Shown here: positions 35,395 through 44,996 of the stretch, one piece after another
Layout of the letters: the number at the start of each line of letters is the position of its first letter
Numbering within the stretch: position 1 is the first letter of the stretch
Source of the DNA: Paenibacillus harenae DSM 16969
GTDB taxonomy: Bacteria > Bacillota > Bacilli > Paenibacillales > Paenibacillaceae
DNA length: 64,000 nt
Direction of reading: 5' to 3'
Assembly: GCF_000422465.1 (NCBI RefSeq)
Contig: NZ_KE383842.1
Coordinates: forward strand, 103,040 to 167,039
Translations under genes and position numbers: made by a program
Notes under the pieces: generated by a model
Databases searched by the model: none
What the model saw: the letters and a program-made list of their open reading frames with translations, nothing else
What the model was told of the DNA's origin: nothing

Positions 35395-36331
35395 TTGAGA
35401 GTTACTGTATTAGGTTGCGGCAGATGGGGATCATTTTGGCGTGGTATGCAAATAAGATCGGACATGGAGTCATGTTGTGGGGGAGAGAGGCATCAAGAAA
35501 TTATCAAGATTTTGTACATAAAAGAACAAACGAGTATTTAAGATTACCCGAAGACATACGTTTAACAAACGAAATCGGTGACGCCATTCAGTTCGCAGAT
35601 GTTATTTTAATCGCTATTAGTGCCCAGGAGCTTAGAGGTTTTGCAAAGCAGTTAAATTCCATACAAATTGCAAATAAGACATTTGTTTTGTGTATGAAGG
35701 GACTTGAAATGGAGTCTGGAAAAAGACTCTCTCAGGTTTTCAACGAAGAAATACAACCTCCTGTAAATTTAGCAATTTGGGTTGGGCCAGGCCATGTTCA
35801 AGATTTTGTGAATGACATCCCAAACTGCATGGTTATTGATTCAGATAACATAGACACGACGAAATTGCTTGTAGAAGGATTAGGAAGTGAAACAATACGA
35901 TTCTATTACGGACAAGATTTGTTAGGTAATGAGATAGGTGCTGCAGCGAAAAATGTAATTGGTATCGCAGCGGGCATGCTGGATGGATTAGGCTATGCAA
36001 GCTTGAAGGGAGCCTTAATGGCTAGGGGGACAAAAGAAATTGCGAGACTAGTAAGGACAATGGGAGGCAACGAATACACCGTATACGGTTTAGGGCATCT
36101 CGGTGATTACGAGGCAACTGTCTTTTCTAAGCATAGTCATAATCGACGTTTTGGTGAGGCGCTTGTAAGAAAAGAACGGTTCGAGAAATTAGCTGAAGGA
36201 GCAGCAACCGTCAAAGCATTATTGAGATTGTCAAGCGATTATAATGTGATTCCGTCATTTCGCAAGGAAACGATCCAAAAGAGCAACTGATAAAATTATT
36301 TATGAGACCCGTGAAATTTGAAAGTATTTAA
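35395..36331 (+). pseudogene. Decayed gpsA-like glycerol-3-phosphate dehydrogenase gene
   Basis: Reading TTG 35395 (after AAAGGAAGTG) gives LRVTVLGCGRWGSF, the Rossmann start of GpsA. Frame is then lost: T4 at 35434-35437 where T5 would continue as SFLAWYANKIGHGVMLWGRE in the next frame. The body matches GpsA: WVGPGHVQDFVNDIP, LLGNEIGAAAKNVIGIAAGM, MGGNEYTVYGLGHLGDYEAT. After SSDYNV (about 36247) frame is lost again: the GpsA-like tail ISQGNDPKEQLIKLFMRPVK continues in another frame to TAA 36331, with several residues missing. Two lesions make sequencing error unlikely for both. The intact enzyme would reduce dihydroxyacetone phosphate. Base use looks AT-richer than the neighbours, suggesting transfer. 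Confidence 0.8.
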
Positions 36332-36423
36332 TTAATACGGAAACGATGATCAACTGCGATATGCTTCAAAATACCTTTGGCAAGATATGCTCCAACATAA
36401 TTTATATCTTTATATCAGTGAGG

Positions 36424-36459
36424 AACAAACCGTCAGAGGATACTCTGACAGTTTGTTTT
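36424..36459. terminator. Bidirectional hairpin between converging pseudogenes
   Basis: AACAAAC-GTCAGAG / CTCTGAC-GTTTGTT with one mismatch and a GATA loop, followed by TTG. It overlaps the last codons of the frameshifted MFS gene on the other strand. Confidence 0.65.
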
Positions 36460-37880
36460 GTGGCTCTTTTTATGGCTCTGCCTCTCAGGAGAGACTCGGA
36501 TGAAGAGGATGATACTTATGAGGCCGACGGCTACAAAAAGGAGCGATGCGATAAAAGCAGCTTGATAGCCCGCGACTAGAGAGTTAAGAATTTCATTTTG
36601 ATTAGCAAGGGACTTCTTGGAATAAGCATTTGCCAGCGGAACCAATATGGCCAGCCCAGCGATGTGCCGATTTGTGGCGCAGTATTCCATAGCCCTGAAG
36701 CGATTCCCTGATGTTGCGGAGCAACCGTTGAAATAAATGCAATTGCTGCAGCGACGATGACGCAGGCTACTCCTATTCCTACAAACAGGATTCCCGGTAG
36801 AAGAATACGCCAGTAATTGGCTTCGACCGACAATTGGGCCAGCCTCCATGCACCGATGCCGAAAGCGCACATGCCTGCCAATAGTATGGGCTTAGTGCCT
36901 ATTCGCGACACGTATTTTCCAATAAGGCTCGCAGTAACAAGTACGGTAACCTCTTGAGGCAAAAAAGCCAAGCCTGTCAGTATAGGGCTGTAACCCAGAA
37001 CGTTTTGCATATAGAGGCTCAGAATATAAATAAGGGGACCGATCAGGGCGCCAAACACGATCGTGATCAAACCGCTACCAATCAGAGCCGGATTGCGAAA
37101 GATGCTTAGCGGAATTAATGGGTGCTCAGCCAAGCGTTGAACTTGAATGAAGGCAATAAATAATCCGACCGCTACCAGGAATAGCGCAAGCGTTGGAGCC
37201 GCAAATATTCCGTATGGTTCTGCCAAAGTGAAGGCATAAACCAGACAGCTTAAACCCAAAGTAACAAGAATTGCTCCTGGAACATCCACGGGGTTTCGCG
37301 TCGGTTGGCTTTCCGGCAGGAGCTTTGTCAATAAGACGATCACCGTCAACCCAATCGGGACATTGATGAAGAATACCCATCGCCAATTAAGCAGAGAGGT
37401 TAACAAGCCGCCAAGAATGAGGCCCAACAGGAAACCGACCGCAGAAACCGAACCAAGCATGCCTAATGCGCGATTTCGTTCTTTGCCTTCGGCAAATAGG
37501 GTAGTGACTATTGACATGACATTAGGGGCGATAAAAGCGGCTCCAAGTCCTTGAAGCGCTCTTGCGGATATTAATAGATAAGGATCGGAAGCCAGCCCGC
37601 CAAAAACCGATGCGATAGTGAATAGAGCCAAACCGCTTATTAACGTCCGACGACGCCCGAAATGATCGCCTATTTTGCCTCCCAATAATAAGAATCCACC
37701 GAAACACAAGGTATATGCGGTAATGACCCACTGAAGGCCGGCTGCGGAGAGCTTAATTTCATGTTGAATCGAAGGCAGAGCAATATGAACGATGGATGCA
37801 TCCAGAAGTCCCATGAGATGTGCCGAACAAAGCAACAAGAGAAGAGTGTTGCGGGAAGTACTCCTCTTAGGTGTAGTCAT
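36433..37880 (-). pseudogene. Frameshifted MFS drug exporter (DHA2-like)
   Basis: From ATG 37880 (after GGACGGAAG) an MFS protein reads well through 12 or more helices: DASIVHIALPSIQHE in helix 1, GGKIGDHFGRRRTL (motif A), SAVGFLLGLILGG (motif C) and WRWVFFINVPIG. After NTAPQIGTSLG the frame becomes WPYWFRWQ and ends at 36576, while the expected continuation LAILVPLANAYSKK and a last helix (AAFIASLLFVAVGLISIILF) run in another frame to the stop at 36433. One missing C near 36654-36656 (GGGCTGG for GGGCCTGG) explains it. Restored length is about 480-490 residues, normal for DHA2 exporters. Lies 26 nt after the SDR gene. Confidence 0.8.
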
Positions 37881-37906
37881 TATCTTCCGTCCAGTCTGAT
37901 GGGCTG

Positions 37907-38671
37907 TCAATGAATGGTTTTGACCAATCCTCCATCGATAATGTAATCAACTCCTGTAATCATGGATGCGTGCTCGGAAACAAGGAAAACGACAAGGCTA
38001 GCAATTTCATGAGACTCCGCAAACCGCCCTAACGAGATTCCGAAGTTACGAGCCATTTCCCTGAAATCCTCTTCGTTTTCAGGTATCCTTTCCGCCCACA
38101 TCTCCGTACGGGTTGGACCTGGCGCGACCGTATTGATACGAATGCCCTTCGAAGCGAACTCACCGGCTAAGTTTTTGGATAAATTCGTGACGGCGGCTTT
38201 GGAGGAGCTGTAGGCGATAATATATGGATTAGGCATGATGGCATTCATTGAGGAGATATTGACGATCGCCCCCCCTCGTTCCGTCATATGGGGGAGCGCG
38301 GCACGGGTTGACCTCACGACACTCATCAAATTGATGTCCATCATCTCCGCCCAATCGGCATCGGATAATTGAAGGAAGCCTTGACCGGCACGGGTATCCG
38401 TTGCGCCAATGTTGTTGATGAGAATGTCCAGACGCCCAAAGCGGTCTACCGTTTTCATCATGACATGGTCCGCGCCCTCCTTCGTTGCGGCATTCGCAAT
38501 AACGGTATACACCTCGCGGGTTGCCGCCAGTTCTCTTAACTCTTCCGATTCTTGCCGCGCAGCAGCTATGACTTTCGCTCCAGAATCAGCCAGCGCCTTA
38601 ACGGTAGCCAATCCGATACCGCGGCTTGCACCGGTAACTACGGCGATTTTGCCATCCAAAGAAATATTCAT
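37907..38671 (-). CDS. Short-chain dehydrogenase/reductase
   Basis: A 254-residue classical SDR: TGASRGIG at residues 14-21, NNIG (NNAG variant) near 90, catalytic Ser in INISSMNA, YSSSKAAVTNL (YxxxK) and VAPGPTRTEMW; the C-terminus has ITGVDYIIDGGLV. ATG 38671 follows GAGAGGATG. It forms an operon with the MFS gene and is divergent from an HxlR regulator, a common arrangement for inducible detoxification. Substrate unknown. Confidence 0.88.
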   Translation of the reverse strand: MNISLDGKIAVVTGASRGIGLATVKALADSGAKVIAAARQESEELRELAATREVYTVIANAATKEGADHVMMKTVDRFGRLDILINNIGATDTRAGQGFLQLSDADWAEMMDINLMSVVRSTRAALPHMTERGGAIVNISSMNAIMPNPYIIAYSSSKAAVTNLSKNLAGEFASKGIRINTVAPGPTRTEMWAERIPENEEDFREMARNFGISLGRFAESHEIASLVVFLVSEHASMITGVDYIIDGGLVKTIH

Positions 38672-38762
38672 TTGGTTTCATCCTCTCTCATCTTTCTGGG
38701 TTCGTATTCCTTACATCCACCATTATTGGCCACAATTTCGGATTTGCAAAGTACGCAGTTTA

Positions 38763-38779
38763 TCCATACTAAGTATGGA
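38763..38779. promoter_or_regulatory. Palindromic operator in the HxlR/SDR divergent region
   Basis: TCCATACT-A-AGTATGGA, a perfect 17-bp dyad, midway between the divergent SDR and HxlR genes. This is the expected binding-site type and position for the HxlR regulator encoded next to it. GTACGCAG lies just upstream. Confidence 0.6.
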
Positions 38780-38862
38780 AAAAAGGACTATAGCAACCAT
38801 CCGGATAATTTGATATGGTACGGGTAAGGTTTAATCATAGCGGCAAGTGAGGGATTGAGAAT

Positions 38863-39228
38863 ATGCATACGAATCAAAAATCTACATCAACTGACGGGAT
38901 TTTAGCCACGTTACATGCGATTGGCGGCAAGTGGAAGCCGCTCATCTTATTTATATTGCTCAATGAGGGTACGAAAAGGTTTGGTGAATTAAGAAAGCTG
39001 TTGCCAAATGTCACGCAAGGGATGCTTACCAATCAGCTTCGTGAATTGGAACGGGACGGACTTGTCATACGCCGAATTTATCAGGAGATACCACCTAAGG
39101 TTGAATATTCTCTTTCCGAACATGGCAGAACTTTAAGTTCTGTCTTGATAGATATGTGTGGATGGGGTTTCAAACATATCGATTTTATGGACCGAATCCC
39201 AAGCGAGGCTAGCGAACTGAAGTCCTAA
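38863..39228 (+). CDS. HxlR-family transcriptional regulator
   Basis: A 121-residue winged-helix protein. [40 protein letters not shown] and [20 protein letters not shown] are the standard HxlR/YodB/CatR features. No cysteine lies at the extreme N-terminus (residues 1-10), so a YodB-type Cys6 thiol switch is not evident. It probably controls the divergent SDR-MFS operon through the 38763 palindrome. The weak start context around GAGGGATTGAGAAT leaves the ribosome site modest. Confidence 0.88.
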   Translation: MHTNQKSTSTDGILATLHAIGGKWKPLILFILLNEGTKRFGELRKLLPNVTQGMLTNQLRELERDGLVIRRIYQEIPPKVEYSLSEHGRTLSSVLIDMCGWGFKHIDFMDRIPSEASELKS

Positions 39229-39327
39229 TAATAAAGTGAAAATTTTGTTGCAAAATACAACTTATTCCAAATCCAAACCACTTTATGGAGTTGAGTATTC
39301 CACCTATATAGATGAAAGGAAATTCGA

Positions 39328-40305
39328 ATGCGCCATTTTGGCTTAACCTTTAACCGGTATTTTGAAAAATGGATGTTCATCATCATTCCGGGCTCGCTCG
39401 TGCTCGGTTTTGCATTTGCATCGCAGCTTGCGCCTTTCATCCGGACTGTCCCTTACTTGTTCGCCTACGTGACCTTGTCGATGGCGATCGGCTGCGGATT
39501 CGGGCAGCTCCGGGAGGTCCTGCGGAAGCCGGGAATCATGGCGCTTACCTTCGCGATCGCCCATCTATTGTCGCCGCTTGCCGCTTACGGTATCGGGTCG
39601 CTCGTATTCGGGGCTGATTCGCCTTACGTCGTTGGACTTGTTCTGTTCACCGTCATTCCGTTAGGCGTATCCTCCGTGTTATGGGTAAGCTTGTCGGGCG
39701 GCAGCGTGCCGCTTATTCTCGCGATGGTCGTGCTGGATTCGGCGCTAAGCCCGTTCGTTGTGCCTGCCGGCATTCATTTGTTCTTTGATTCGGCGGTCGA
39801 TGTGCAGGCAGGGCCGATCATCATTGATTTGCTCATGATCATCGTTCTTCCGACGATCATCGGCGTCACCCTGAACCAGCTGAGCAGAGGCCGGATTCAA
39901 GGAATCGTTCAGCCTTATTCCGCGCCTCTGTCGAAATTATGCTTCATCGCAGTCGTTTCCCTGAACGCTTCGGCTATCGCTCCGCACCTTGATCAGTTGA
40001 AGAAGGATATGCTCGTTCTGGTGCCGGTTGTAATCCTATTGGTCGGGCTGTGTTATGCCATGGGTTTTATTGGAACGGCAAAGCTGCGGAACAACGAGCA
40101 GCAGGTTACGGTTTCGTATGCGACGGGAATGCGCAATATTTCGCTTGGCATCGTGCTGGCGCTCGGCTATTTCAGCCCGCTGGCCGCCGTGCCGGTCGTA
40201 TTATCGATTATGATTCAGCAGCCGGTCGCTACGGCGCATCATTACGTTTTACAAAAACTTAATAAAAACAATGCTGGCGAAACCGCGGTACGGCATGTAC
40301 GATAA
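39328..40305 (+). CDS. Bile acid:sodium symporter (BASS) family transporter
   Basis: A 325-residue membrane protein with about nine or ten helices. YVTLSMAIGCGFGQLREVL, FTVIPLGVSSVLWVSLSGGSV and TVSYATGMRNISLGIVLAL are typical of the BASS fold with its crossed discontinuous helices. ATG 39328 has GAAAGGAAATTCGA upstream. Family members move bile acids, pantoate, pyruvate and other organic anions with sodium; the substrate here is not deducible. Stands alone between HxlR and the PhoR-like kinase. Confidence 0.85.
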   Translation: MRHFGLTFNRYFEKWMFIIIPGSLVLGFAFASQLAPFIRTVPYLFAYVTLSMAIGCGFGQLREVLRKPGIMALTFAIAHLLSPLAAYGIGSLVFGADSPYVVGLVLFTVIPLGVSSVLWVSLSGGSVPLILAMVVLDSALSPFVVPAGIHLFFDSAVDVQAGPIIIDLLMIIVLPTIIGVTLNQLSRGRIQGIVQPYSAPLSKLCFIAVVSLNASAIAPHLDQLKKDMLVLVPVVILLVGLCYAMGFIGTAKLRNNEQQVTVSYATGMRNISLGIVLALGYFSPLAAVPVVLSIMIQQPVATAHHYVLQKLNKNNAGETAVRHVR

Positions 40306-40376
40306 ACGTTGTATTACCTGCAGATGCAAATCATTAGTTCAACTTATATGGATCAATATGCCGGGGAGTGAACCGA

Positions 40377-42152
40377 ATGAACAGCTTTCGGATGAGGTTA
40401 ACGCTTATAATGATCGCGATGATTGCCTTGTCGGTTAGCGCATCAGGAGTATTCATGGCCAAGACGTTCAAAGAAAATCATATGAATGCGCTGGAAGAGA
40501 ATATGGTTCGCGAGATGCGGATCATATCGGCGAAAATGGAATGGGAGACGGGAGACCTTGACTTGCTGTACAGCCACTATACGGATGAAGCGAAGGAGCT
40601 GAAAACCTATACGGGAGCGCGCGTGACGTTCATCCGAAACGACGGTGTCGTGCTGGGCGACTCGGATTGGAATCCGAAGGATATGGACAACCATTTGAAC
40701 CGCTCCGAGGTGAGGGAAGCGATCGAGTCAGGTACGGGCAGGGCGGTACGGGCAAGCGATACGGCGAACCAAAATATGATGTATGCGGCGATACCGGTCG
40801 AGGTCATTCCGAATGAAGAACCTTATATTATCAGGCTGGCCATGGGCTTGAATGAAGTTGATCAAAGCATTCGCAATCTAACGATGGTGCTTGTGATCGG
40901 TTTATTGGTGCTGTTCTCGATTGCCGCATTGATCAGTTACCGGATCGCGCTCAGCTTAACGCGCCCCCTTGAGCAGATTACGCGGGTCGCCAAGCGGATC
41001 AAAAATATGGATTACCGCGCTCGCGTAAAGGTGACCAAACAGGATGAAATTGGTGAACTGGGTAACGCTATTAATGCGATGGCCGACAGCCTTCATGTCC
41101 AAATGACGCGTATCAGGCAAAATGAGAATCAGCTCGAAAGCGTGCTGGAAAATATGATTAACGGCATTGTCATGATCGATCACGGCGGCAAAATATTGCT
41201 TATGAACAGACGCGCGGAGGAAGTGCTGGGCATATCGGCGCGCGAGCTGGTCGGCCGTCATTATGCCGAAGCGAAGCAGCAGTACGAGCTGTCGCAAATG
41301 ATTCAGGAAGGCCTGCAAAGCAAAGAGCATCTGCGTGAAGAAATTACATTTTATTTCCCGGAGGAAAGACTGCTGGAGCTTAACCTGGTTCCGGTCCATT
41401 CGGAGGGCAGCGAATTTGCCGGCGTGCTGCTGGTGCTGCAGGACGTATCGGCAATCCGCAGGCTGGAGCGGATGCGCAGCGAGTTCGTCGCCAACGTGTC
41501 GCATGAGCTGAAGACGCCGATAACGGCTGTCAAGGGATTCGCGGAGACGCTGCTCGGCGGCGCGGTGGACGATCCGGAGACGGCGCGCTCCTTCCTGCAG
41601 ATCATATACGACGAGAGCGATCGTCTAAACCGGTTAATCGGCGACATTCTCGAGCTGTCAAAAATCGAGTCCCGCCGCGTGCCGCTCGTATTCTCGCCCG
41701 TTGAGGTCGACTCCTTCATCACGAAGTCCGTGAAGCTGGTCGAGTCGGAGGCGGACCGCAAAAACATTCAGATTTCGGCTCATATCGAGCCGGGCTTGTA
41801 CGTCGAAGCCGACGAGGACAGGCTGCGGCAAATCGTTATGAATTTGCTCTCGAACGGCATTAATTACACGCCAGAAGGCGGGCGCGTATCGCTTCATGTG
41901 GAAGCGAAGGGCGACGATCATATCCGCATCAAAATCAGCGATTCCGGGATCGGCATACCGAAGAAGGATTTGCCGCGCATTTTCGAGAGATTCTATCGCG
42001 TGGACAAAGCGCGTTCGCGCAGCTCAGGCGGCACGGGGCTTGGCCTTTCGATCGTGAAGCATCTTGTCGAGCTTCATAAAGGAACGATCTCGGTAGACAG
42101 CACCATCGGCGTGGGCTCAACCTTTACAATCGACCTGCCGGTGCTGCAATAG
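40377..42152 (+). CDS. phoR: Sensor histidine kinase, PhoR/WalK-like
   Basis: A 591-residue kinase: helix at 7-27, extracytoplasmic sensor to about 160, helix at about 165-187, HAMP (TRPLEQITRVAKRIKNMDYR), PAS domain at about 245-355, HisKA with SEFVANVSHELKTPITAVKG (phospho-His), and an ATPase domain with NLLSNGINYTPEGG and SGGTGLGLSIVKHLVE. ATG 40377 sits 8 nt after GGGGAG. The OmpR-type regulator gene follows 108 nt downstream. Domain order and a four-repeat Pho box 12 kb away favour PhoR, but here the kinase gene precedes the regulator, the reverse of B. subtilis phoP-phoR. Another PhoR-like sensor is possible. Confidence 0.78.
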   Translation: MNSFRMRLTLIMIAMIALSVSASGVFMAKTFKENHMNALEENMVREMRIISAKMEWETGDLDLLYSHYTDEAKELKTYTGARVTFIRNDGVVLGDSDWNPKDMDNHLNRSEVREAIESGTGRAVRASDTANQNMMYAAIPVEVIPNEEPYIIRLAMGLNEVDQSIRNLTMVLVIGLLVLFSIAALISYRIALSLTRPLEQITRVAKRIKNMDYRARVKVTKQDEIGELGNAINAMADSLHVQMTRIRQNENQLESVLENMINGIVMIDHGGKILLMNRRAEEVLGISARELVGRHYAEAKQQYELSQMIQEGLQSKEHLREEITFYFPEERLLELNLVPVHSEGSEFAGVLLVLQDVSAIRRLERMRSEFVANVSHELKTPITAVKGFAETLLGGAVDDPETARSFLQIIYDESDRLNRLIGDILELSKIESRRVPLVFSPVEVDSFITKSVKLVESEADRKNIQISAHIEPGLYVEADEDRLRQIVMNLLSNGINYTPEGGRVSLHVEAKGDDHIRIKISDSGIGIPKKDLPRIFERFYRVDKARSRSSGGTGLGLSIVKHLVELHKGTISVDSTIGVGSTFTIDLPVLQ

Positions 42153-42260
42153 AAAAAAAGATTTACCTATTCTTCATGAAACCATGATAAACTTAGCATA
42201 TATGCCTAAATTAGCGGATGCGGCGGCCGAATGCCGCCATTCGCCAGCTTGGAGGTTAGC

Positions 42261-42983
42261 ATGTCGCATAAAGTGCTCGTAATAGAAGATGAACCGACTT
42301 TAGCACGGTTGTTGTCTTACAATCTGACGCAAGAGGGCTATGAGACGACGGTTATCGATCACGGCGGTGAAGGCTTGCAAACCGCGCTGCAGCGCAGCTT
42401 CGATTTGGTTATTCTCGATATTATGCTGCCCGGCATGAACGGTTTCGAAATTTTGAACAGGCTTCGCCAGAATGGGGTCAGAACGCCGGTCATTATTCTA
42501 ACGGCCCGCAACGCGGAGGAAGAGGTTGTGCAGGGGCTCAAGCACGGCGCGGATGATTACATCACGAAGCCGTTCGGCGTGGCCGAGCTGCTCGCCCGCG
42601 TATCGGCGGTGCTGCGGCGGACGCAGCTCGATGAGAGCAAGCCGGTTGAATCGACCGAGAAGGTCATAACGGCGGGCGATTTATCGATTTATCCGGAGAA
42701 ATATGAGGTCATCTTGAACGGAGAAACGATTCCGCTCCGGCCGAAGGAATTCGAGGTGCTGCTCTATCTGGTGCAGCGTCCGGGGATGGTCATTACGCGC
42801 GATGATCTTATGAACGTCGTATGGGGCTTCGATTATATCGGCGGACAACGGACGGTCGACGTTCATGTCAGCTCTTTGCGAAAGAAGCTGGAACTCGGTC
42901 AACAATCCGTCCAGATCGAATCGATCCGCGGCGTTGGTTATAAGCTTGTTATGCCAAAAAAGCTCGTTACCCCGAAACCATAG
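42261..42983 (+). CDS. phoP: Response regulator, PhoP-like (OmpR family)
   Basis: A 240-residue regulator. Receiver domain with the acidic pocket EDE, phospho-acceptor Asp in VILDIMLPGMNG (near residue 53) and YITKPFGVAELLARV, then a winged-helix domain (LRPKEFEVLLYLVQRPGMV, RTVDVHVSSLRKKL, IRGVGYKL). ATG 42261 follows TTGGAGG. Likely regulator of the pst operon through the Pho box at 52955. The 3' end overlaps its terminator hairpin. Confidence 0.82.
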   Translation: MSHKVLVIEDEPTLARLLSYNLTQEGYETTVIDHGGEGLQTALQRSFDLVILDIMLPGMNGFEILNRLRQNGVRTPVIILTARNAEEEVVQGLKHGADDYITKPFGVAELLARVSAVLRRTQLDESKPVESTEKVITAGDLSIYPEKYEVILNGETIPLRPKEFEVLLYLVQRPGMVITRDDLMNVVWGFDYIGGQRTVDVHVSSLRKKLELGQQSVQIESIRGVGYKLVMPKKLVTPKP

Positions 42984-43000
42984 GGCGGACGAGCTTTTTT
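42957..43000 (+). terminator. Terminator overlapping the phoP-like 3' end
   Basis: AAAAAGCTCGT pairs with ACGAGCTTTTT; the left arm lies within the last codons of the gene and the right arm ends in a T run. Confidence 0.8.
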
Positions 43001-43105
43001 CAAAATATGATAATTTATAAGTTTAGCACTTATATCTAGGCTTATATTTCACCGCAAACGGTTGCGTCCTCAGACAAGGACGCCGATAGGCGTTTCTGCT
43101 AGTGT

Positions 43106-44035
43106 CTAATTCCGGTTCCATACGAGCATTTTGCGTTGGAACTGTTTCGGCGAGCAATCATTATATTTTTTGAACATTTTATAAAAGTGGGCCATGTTCG
43201 GCATGCCGATGCGCTCGCCCACCTCCGATATGCTCAAATCCTTCGTCAGCAAAATCCGTTCCGCCCACTTCACCTTGCGGTAATTGACATATTCCGTAAA
43301 CGACAGGCCGATCGTCTTCTTAAAATATTTCACGAAATAGTAGTAGCTCATGTTGGCGATCTTGCAAACCTCTTCGACTTGAATACGGTCCGTCAAATGA
43401 TTCTCCACGTAATCAAGGACAGGCTTCAGTCGGATGCGTTCGAAATTGTCCTGCTCCATTAATACTTTCCGGCTGTCGTTGCGAAGCAGCAGCAATAATA
43501 TTTGCTTGATGAGGATGCTGACCGCAAGCTCGTAGCCGGCTTCTTTGCGCGTAGCTTCATTCAATATTTGTTGAATGCAGGAGGCGGCTTCCTGCTTAAC
43601 TCTGTTATGCTCGCCAAAAATATAGTTTGCTTTGCTAAGCGGCATTTGAGTTTCGTTGAAATAACGCATATAAGGAATCGTGCTCTGGTCGAAAAACTGC
43701 TCCAAATCGAATTGAAGCACAATATAATCAAGCAAGCCCGTGCTGCGGTCACGGTGCAGCTCGGATGCCCCGATCAGGACGACATCGCCGGCATTCAGAT
43801 GGAAGCTGTCTTCCTCGACATAGACGTCCAAATGGCCGTTAAGAATAAGAAGCAGCTCAAGCTGCTTGTGATAATGCCAGTTTGTCACGCCCTCATCGCT
43901 GCGCGCGGTTTGAAAAATTCGCAGCGAGAGCAGCGGATTGTCATAGGCGACTTTCTCATTAAATGCTTCCAATACCTGCGTCCTCCCCGGAGCTTCTATA
44001 GGCAACACTCTTATTGTAGTGAAAGAGTCCGGCAT
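43106..44035 (-). CDS. AraC-family transcriptional regulator with cupin domain
   Basis: About 309 residues. The N-terminal cupin (NWHYHKQLELLLILNGHLDV, SFHLNAGDVVLIG) would bind a sugar-like ligand. The C-terminal pair of AraC helix-turn-helices includes RIQVEEVCKIANMSYYYFVK and SISEVGERIGMPNMAHFYKM. The start is uncertain: ATG 44035 has no good ribosome site, while TTG 43972 lies 8 nt after GGGGAGG and would shorten the protein by 21 residues. Target genes are not evident; the neighbouring lipL-like gene is divergent. Confidence 0.82.
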   Translation of the reverse strand: MPDSFTTIRVLPIEAPGRTQVLEAFNEKVAYDNPLLSLRIFQTARSDEGVTNWHYHKQLELLLILNGHLDVYVEEDSFHLNAGDVVLIGASELHRDRSTGLLDYIVLQFDLEQFFDQSTIPYMRYFNETQMPLSKANYIFGEHNRVKQEAASCIQQILNEATRKEAGYELAVSILIKQILLLLLRNDSRKVLMEQDNFERIRLKPVLDYVENHLTDRIQVEEVCKIANMSYYYFVKYFKKTIGLSFTEYVNYRKVKWAERILLTKDLSISEVGERIGMPNMAHFYKMFKKYNDCSPKQFQRKMLVWNRN

Positions 44036-44129
44036 TAGCAATAAGTGATGCAAGCATGAGGCATTGCCGCTACAATAAAGAGGATATTCATTCAAGCCAG
44101 GTTGAGCGGAAGGGTTGTGTTGACAGCGC

Positions 44130-44978
44130 ATGGAACAGGAGATTAGGCAGGAAACAGGACTCGGCGACCTCTTCATTCTTGACCGGACGAACGATTATGC
44201 GGGGAGGGACGTGCTCTATTCCTTTGCTTTGGACGAGCTGCTGTGCAGACATACGGGCAAGGGCGGACCTTCGATTTGTCATATATGGCGGTATCCGAGA
44301 GGTTTCGTGATGGGGCTGCGCGACAGCCGTCTCCCCGGCGCCGGCGAGGCGCAGCGGAGACTGGAGGCGGAGGGCTGGTCCGCTGTCGTTCGCAATTCAG
44401 GCGGCGCCGCGGTTCCGCTGGATCTTGGCGTCATTAATATATCGATCATTTTGCCGAAACCTTCGGTGCAAAGCTTTCATTTTCACGACGATTTCGAGCG
44501 GATGTACGCATTAATCCGGTTGGCTTTGGAGGAGACGAGCTGCGAGGTTCAAAAGGGAGAGATTTCGGGCGCGTATTGTCCGGGAGAGTACGACTTGAGC
44601 ATAAACGGCATGAAGTTCTGCGGGATCGCGCAGCGGCGTCAGACCCATGCGAGTATTGTGCAGGCGTTCGTCGTTGCGGAGGGCTCGGGCCGGGAGCGGA
44701 CCCGGCTTGTCCGTTCCTTCTACGATCAAGCTGCGATTGGGGAAGGGCCCTTCGATCATCCGGTCGTGACGGATACAAGCACAGCCAGCTTACAGGAGCT
44801 GACCCGGCTGGGCGTTCATGCGGGGGCGGCATTCGTGAGCGCCGTCAAGCGGGTCCTGCGCTCGCTGCAGACGGAAGCCGGCCTCATGGCAGCGGAAGCA
44901 ATGCTTGCGATGCCGTCCGAAGAGCAAGTTTTGCAAATGGCGGATGTTCTTCGGTCAAGATACAAGATTGGGGGCTAA
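44130..44978 (+). CDS. lipL: Octanoyl-[GcvH]:protein N-octanoyltransferase (LipL-like)
   Basis: A 282-residue member of the biotin/lipoate ligase fold. VRNSGGAAVPLDLGVINIS is the substrate-binding core. GAYCPGEYDLSINGMKFCGI followed by AQRR holds the conserved Cys of the amidotransferase LipL, which forms the acyl-enzyme, and the family's GIAQRR. LipL moves octanoyl groups from GcvH to E2 subunits in Gram-positive lipoate synthesis. A simple lipoate ligase (LplA) is less likely because of the YCPGxYDLSI signature. ATG 44130 has a moderate site (GGAAGGG, somewhat far). Confidence 0.82.
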   Translation: MEQEIRQETGLGDLFILDRTNDYAGRDVLYSFALDELLCRHTGKGGPSICHIWRYPRGFVMGLRDSRLPGAGEAQRRLEAEGWSAVVRNSGGAAVPLDLGVINISIILPKPSVQSFHFHDDFERMYALIRLALEETSCEVQKGEISGAYCPGEYDLSINGMKFCGIAQRRQTHASIVQAFVVAEGSGRERTRLVRSFYDQAAIGEGPFDHPVVTDTSTASLQELTRLGVHAGAAFVSAVKRVLRSLQTEAGLMAAEAMLAMPSEEQVLQMADVLRSRYKIGG

Positions 44979-44996
44979 CGCTTTAGTTGACTCGGA

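Noticed and set aside
36346..36579. 77-codon plus-strand ORF over the end of the MFS gene
   Set aside because: It runs through the terminator hairpin and opposite MFS coding sequence, with no ribosome site.
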